Origin: Ascidia mentula
Taxonomy: Eukaryota > Chordata > Ascidiacea > Phlebobranchia > Ascidiidae
DNA: 64,000 bases
Assembly: GCA_947561715.1 (NCBI GenBank)
Contig: OX387198.1
Coordinates: forward strand, 14,012,001-14,076,000
Direction: 5' to 3'
The position numbers and the translations under genes are program-made. Every line of letters starts with the position of its first letter. The first letter of the stretch is position 1. This document shows, in pieces, positions 59,540 through 64,000 of the stretch. Under the pieces are notes generated by a model. It made no database searches. It worked only from the letters and a program-made list of their open reading frames with translations, and was not told the DNA's origin.

Positions 59540-60440
59540 TCTGGGAATCCCAACCCTGAAGTTTGGGCCAAAAACCCCTAACCCTCGTTTTTTTCGCCCT
59601 AACCCTGTTATTTTGTTTGAAAATCATAACCCTAATGTGTTATTTTCAGTTGAAAGTCCTAATCATAATCATTTTACAACCTTAACGAAGCTTTGGATTG
59701 TGCAACATCAGGCAGAGACTTTTCTACTTTATGGTGACTGTCGTCAGTCACCTGTAGCACTGATGGCATAATAGGTTGAAACAATGTCGTCTCGCAATTG
59801 ATGTCATCTCACTCGTTCTTCGGTCACGGCCCGTCTTACTCTCGTATTGAACGCTGCGGTACTACAAATGCAATATCAAGGAAAGTATCAGGCGGGGATG
59901 CTAGGACACAACACATCTCGACGATCAGATAAGCCGTTTGTCAAAAGATCTTTATCCACGTGACCAACCTCAAATCTTCGCGCTATCGTACAGTGGACGC
60001 ACCACCGCATGGGTTGGGTTAAACGAAACAACAACTCTATCAGAATGAATTGGTATTCAATACACAATTGTAAAGAGTTTACCCTTTCAATGACAACATA
60101 TTGTAAGCGATTTAATCTCATCGTGTTGTTTTTGACATTTCTCTGTTCGACTGAAGTGAGATGTGAGAGCAACGACCCGTCATCACTGCTGGTGGTGGCT
60201 GACGACGGTCACTACACAGTAGAAAGTCTCTGTCTGACTGGGCAAGACGGCCGTCATTCATCAGTTGCACAGGCACAAATACATTAGAGTTACGTTTGCA
60301 AAAAGGTTATAGTGAGTGGTTTCAATCGAAAACAAATCATTAGGGTAAATATTGTCAAATAGTGGGTTTAACCAAAAACCAGGGTTAGGGTTGAAAAAAC
60401 CTAGGGTTGGGTTACAAACACCCGCTCCACCACCTCCGCA
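59540..60440. mobile_element. Foldback element with CCCTAACCCT-rich ends
   Basis: The left part contains CCCAACCCTGAAG, CCCCTAACCCTCG and CGCCCTAACCCTG. The right part has the complements GGGTTAGGGTTG and CCTAGGGTTGGG. Further in, AGACTTTTCTACTTTATGGT with GACTGTCGTCAGTCACC (about 59717-59750) pairs with GGCTGACGACGGTCACTAC and GTAGAAAGTCTCTG (60197-60235). Ends and target duplication not resolved. Confidence 0.5.
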
Positions 60441-61149
60441 CGGCAAGAGAATGACAACATACAAAATAACAACAGGTAAGTGAGGAAATGGCTTAATTAA
60501 GGTTGATATATTAATTGCTACTGCTCATAGAAATTTCAGGTCTTCGGTTTTAAGAGGTGAATGCTAAAGAACCACCTCACAGCTCGATCAGCATTTGTGA
60601 TCCTCAATATAACTTTGGAACAAAGAAATATGCGCGAATGTAGACGGTACAAATTGTGCACAATTTAGTGCAGTATTTAAACTCAAATATTTGTTTGTTA
60701 ACAACAAACGTTTTAGCATAGATTTCTATGTTTCATCAGCTTATGTGAGGCTCACACAGCCACACATGACAAATTAGCTGTGGGGTGGATCTATATTATG
60801 TACCGTTTTAAGATGGTCAATTGAAGCAATATTCCTATCATTCAAAAAAGGTGCCATTCGTAGCAACCGTTAGAACGCATATGAGCATTTCTAATAAAAA
60901 AGGTTTTGTTTACGGGGAATGCCCACCCTGTATTCCTCCGTCACAAACAAAGGCGGCACGTAACTAATTTTAAAAAACACAAAAATGTTACAGGGGATGC
61001 ATCTAAAAATTGAATCACAGAAGTAGAAGTTCATTCGTAATTTTAAGTTAGACCCCCATCTTGATCACGAGCGTATTAGGTGGGGTTGATAAACAATGTA
61101 AACAGTGAAACAATGTTGGATAAAAATAAACAATGTTTGATAAATCGTT

Positions 61150-61910
61150 CTCGTTTTAGGCGACACTAGGTGTCGCACAAACACAGTAGGTACTTGAATT
61201 TTGGTGGACGGTAAAGTAGAAAGATAGACCTTCCACACGATGCATCAACCGACCCTATGGGGTCTCTACTTTCCACGCTACGACCCATCGAATATGTGGT
61301 GCTAAAAGTACACATGGTCGGTTTCGGCCTTTTTGCGTGTATACGAGCGAATCAGCTGGGGGTCTTTGATGGGCTCCCAACTCAAAAGTAAAGGCTGCTG
61401 CAAGCTGAAATTTGGTACGCTTTGTCACAAAGGACATGTCTTTCGATCGCTCCAAATTTCGATTCGATAAGTAGTTTGCTTGTGACGTCACAATGTTTCG
61501 GAAATCGTCCTTGTTCTAAACGACACTAGGTGTCGCACAAACACAGTAGGTACTTGAATTTTGGTGGACGGTAAAGTAGAAAGATAGACCTTCCACACGA
61601 TGCATCAACCGACCCTATGGGGTCTCTACTTTTCACGCTACGACCCATCGAATATGTGGTGCTAAAAGTACACATGGTCGGTTTCGGCCTTTTTGCGTGT
61701 ATACGAGCGAATCAGCCGGGGGTCTTTGATGGGCTCCCAACTCAAAAGTAAAGGCTGCTGCAAGCTGAAATTTGGTACGCTTTGTCACAAAGGACATGTC
61801 TTTCGATCGCTCCAAATTTCGATTCGATAAGTAGTTTGCTTGTGACGTCACAATGTTTCGTAAATCGTCCTTGTTCTAAACGACACTAGGTGTCGCACAA
61901 TCGAAATATA
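61150..61910. repeat. Tandem duplication (~378 bp) in the right arm of Merlin 2
   Basis: GACACTAGGTGTCGCACAAA occurs at about 61160, 61523 and 61881. The unit with GTACTTGAATTTTGGTGGAC and GGTCTCTACTTTCCACGC is present twice, while the left arm has one and a fraction (55816-56220). The two units differ at few positions. Confidence 0.85.
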
Positions 61911-62531
61911 TCTTTAAACTTACCTTTAGTGTAAAGTATAGGATTAGACCTTTCTGATGATGCCACAATGGACACTATTGGACCAGTGGTTTTTGCTCTA
62001 TGAGCCTGACAATTTGTCGTGGTAAAAATAGTACATGTTGTTTGTTGTGTTTTTTCGTAATAACCACGGTCTACTTTGGCGTGTTTGCTTAAGAAGGCAT
62101 TTAACAAATCAGTAATAGTCACACAACGCAAGCAGTTTACTTGTGAGAGTTTTGAATTTTCGTCAAACAACATTTTTGTTTTGTGGGTGTTGTACCTTAC
62201 GGAGTATGCTATTGCAGTTCGTTGACGGGCGTAGCGCGTATAGAGAGGAAAATTTCGAAGTGTTGTAAATTTCGTTACGTCATAGGTGATGACGTCATTT
62301 TTGGCATGGTAACTCGTAAGGTGTCATTTAACATTCGTGTGAAGTTTCAGGTTTGTAGTGCTAGGGATAGCTGAGATATTAGGTGTGGTGCTAAAAGTAC
62401 ACCAGACCCGGTGGGTGTAACATGATATGGTGTTTGGGTTATATAACGAAGAAATAAAATCTTTCACTCGAGCAAGTAAATATGTCAGTATGTTTAAAGT
62501 GTTTACAGCGGAGTTTTTGTTTTAAATTACA

Positions 62532-63445
62532 ATGGAAATAAACTTTTCTGACGAGGAGCTTATTAACTAAGTAGAAAATTACTCAAATATATATAATTGT
62601 AAGCTGCAAGCTTACAGAAACAAGCATCTTCGGGAAAGTTCTTGGGAAAGGATTGCTTTAGAACTTCGATCTGATGGTAAAACGATACCGTTTTGTTGAC
62701 AACTAAAACATCTCAATTCAAATGCACTAGTTTTTCAAACAGGGGAAACATGCAAAAAGAGATGGAAAGCACTGCGAGACAAATACCTCCGAGAGAAAGC
62801 AAAAAATGCCAATGCCTCGAGATCTGGCTCAGCTGCACCAACAACCCAAGAATGGAATCTTCTCAAGCCAATGTCTTTCATTGAACCATTTTTACAGGCA
62901 CGGAAGCATGTTATTCCAGTTAAAACCAGAATAAAATAATCTTTAACCTTCTAACATAATTTTAATAGAACTCAGTCAAATCTTAATAGTGATGCAGATA
63001 TCGTTGAAATAGACTTTGTTGGTGAACCTGATGAAACAATTTCTAATGAACAAAGTTTTTCTTCTGTTCAGTCGAGCACATCATATGGTTTGCAGCATAG
63101 AATACTAAAATTTATTGTTTATAAGTTATTTTTGATCTTGTTTTTTAGTACCCCATAAGCCAAAAGTGGGCAAAAGAAAACACAACTCAGCTGAAGTAAT
63201 GGACAAGATTATAGCAGAATTAAAAAATAGTTCAGGTATGGTACAGCTATATGTTTTTGTAAGTCTAAAACTTCAAACAAACATTTTTAAAAATGCTTTT
63301 ATACATGCAAGGTGATTCAGAAGATTTGTTTTTTGCAAGTATGACACTAGAGGCAAAGGAGGTTCCAGTTCAAAAAAGGTCAAAATTACATATTAATATT
63401 ATTAAACTTCTGCATGAAGCTAGATATGGGTGCACCAATGAATAA
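62532..63445 (+). pseudogene. MADF-BESS protein of a PIF/Harbinger element, with in-frame stop
   Basis: Exon 1, 62532-62676, encodes MEINFSDEELIN, then TAA, then VENYSNIYNCKLQAYRNKH and SWERIALELRSDG. Exon 2 from 62743 has GETCKKRWKALRDKYLREK and EWNLLKPMSFIEPFL. Further exons, about 62962-63090, 63149-63235 and 63311-63445, give an acidic linker, a basic patch (PHKPKVGKRKHN) and a BESS-like end, DSEDLFFASMTLEAKEVPVQ, with stop. MADF (Myb/SANT-like) proteins are encoded next to the DDE transposase in PIF/Harbinger elements and carry it to DNA. The TAA at codon 13 of the first exon disrupts the MADF start, so this copy is likely dead unless the base is an error. Confidence 0.75.
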
Positions 63446-63604
63446 AGTATTATTTCCACTGTTTCTGTTTTAACTTTAATTTAAGTGTTGCATGCAAATT
63501 GCTTCATTTTTTAGTGTTATTTTGCCTCATTGCTATTTCTTAATAAAAGTACAATAACTCTATTTGTGAGAACACACCATATATAAACAGAACCAAGAAT
63601 ATAT

Positions 63605-63720
63605 TTTTCAAAGTAAAATTTGTATCTAAAAGGAAACAGGAATATATTTTTTAAAAACATGCAGCAAAAATTCAAAGTAAAATTTGTATCTAAAAGGAAA
63701 CGGGAATATATTTCATAAAA
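63605..63720. repeat. Two tandem copies of a ~65-bp unit
   Basis: CAAAGTAAAATTTGTATCTA and AAAAGGAAACAGGAATATAT repeat once, 64-65 bp on, between the convergent ends of the two Harbinger genes. Confidence 0.85.
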
Positions 63721-63724
63721 ACAT

Positions 63725-64000
63725 TTAAAGTCTGTCTAGTTGCCATGGAACGGAGCCATCCTCACTATGGAAATAGTTTGCAAAGGTGTCTCGAACTTGA
63801 GATGCCTCGACTGTAGATCGTCTACCTGTTCTCTGCAATGGACAAAAGTTGGAGGCTGAAGCATTTTGACTTCTCCATTGGCCATCATGAACAACTCCCC
63901 TTGTGTCTTCAAAGTCAGCTGAATTTGGCTCCACATAATGAAGTGATACTTTTTGTCTTAAAAAGTTATGCAGAACAGTGCAAGCTTTCACAACTAAATC
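63725..64000 (-). CDS. PIF/Harbinger transposase, C-terminal exon (partial, runs off the window)
   Basis: Minus-strand exon reaching the window end: VKACTVLHNFLRQKVSLHYV, HDGQWRSQNASASNFCPLQ and stop after VPWQLDRL. ACTVLHNFL followed by a polar linker and RDTFANYF is typical of the end of HARBI1-like DDE transposases. It converges with the MADF-BESS gene at 63445, the usual layout of a Harbinger element. Catalytic residues lie beyond the window. Confidence 0.75.
   Translation of the reverse strand, partial: DLVVKACTVLHNFLRQKVSLHYVEPNSADFEDTRGVVHDGQWRSQNASASNFCPLQRTGRRSTVEASQVRDTFANYFHSEDGSVPWQLDRL

Larger units (their letters stand above)
55306..62409 (-). mobile_element. Merlin DNA transposon 2 (7,104 bp) with long inverted arms
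   Basis: The ends are inverted copies beginning GGGTCTGGTGTACTTTTAGC. Flanking 8-mers GGTGGTTG (55298-55305) and GGTGGGTG (62410-62417) agree at seven of eight positions. Paired coordinates sum to 117715 from the ends to at least position 56082, so the arms mirror without indels for about 780 bp or more. The right arm has an extra tandem unit. A broken transposase of the same family as element 1 is at 56734-57456. The interior is invaded by a LINE fragment (57670-58243) and foldbacks (58265-58420, 59540-60440). Only the terminal GGGTCTNGTGTAC and the layout are shared with element 1. Confidence 0.9.

Noticed and set aside
59560-59640. Interstitial telomere array
   Set aside because: CCCTAA words are few and interrupted, and belong to an inverted-repeat element.

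Overview
This window is nuclear DNA from an animal, AT-rich, with short GT-AG introns. It carries a full-length ADP-ribose-type TRPM channel, a very large secreted VWA/VWD/TIL/EGF protein, and Merlin, Penelope, Harbinger and LINE mobile elements. Small introns, TRPM2 and VWD/WxxW mucin-type proteins fit an invertebrate deuterostome, most likely an ascidian tunicate of Ciona type. That assignment is inference; no rRNA or mitochondrial marker is present.

Layout. (1) 1-13.5 kb, plus strand: a tandem family of small class I SAM-dependent methyltransferases. It consists of the 3' end of one copy (1-643), a decayed relic split by a 185-bp MITE (8752-9100), a pseudogene with a stop and a frameshift (9809-10999), and one intact two-exon copy (11971-13496). 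Between the first and second lie a TA-flanked palindromic element (890-2218) and an unrecognised multi-exon gene with a charged hexapeptide repeat (about 2.4-6.6 kb) that hosts a palindromic tRNA-like repeat in an intron. (2) 14.1-32.2 kb, minus strand: one giant gene, with signal peptide, VWA, beta-sandwich-like exons, sushi, three VWD-C8-TIL modules, EGF, Gly-rich GPGD repeat and a C-terminal WxxW domain. (3) 34.8-41.9 kb: a complete 7,090-bp Merlin DNA transposon with an intact-looking IS1595/ISXO2-type DDE transposase, long inverted arms built of 331-bp tandem units, a 200-bp tandem array and an exact 8-bp target duplication. It ends about 29 bp before the TRPM start codon. (4) 41.9-53.9 kb, plus strand: a TRPM2-like channel that I could follow through 31 phase-consistent exons (1,470 residues), ending in a NUDT9H domain whose Nudix box keeps the catalytic residues. 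A 5'-truncated Penelope-like element and a foldback repeat sit in its introns. (5) 55.3-62.4 kb: a second 7,104-bp Merlin element with a different sequence but the same terminal motif, size and layout, invaded by a LINE fragment and other foldbacks. (6) 62.5-64 kb: the right edge holds a PIF/Harbinger pair, a MADF-BESS protein (with an in-frame stop) convergent with the C-terminal exon of a Harbinger transposase.

The methyltransferase array and the giant gene converge around 13.5-14.1 kb. The giant gene and TRPM2 are divergent, with the first Merlin element between them, so that element occupies the 5' region of TRPM2. The strongest points for follow-up are the two long-armed Merlin elements, the predicted catalytically competent TRPM2 chanzyme, and the domain combination of the giant secreted protein.
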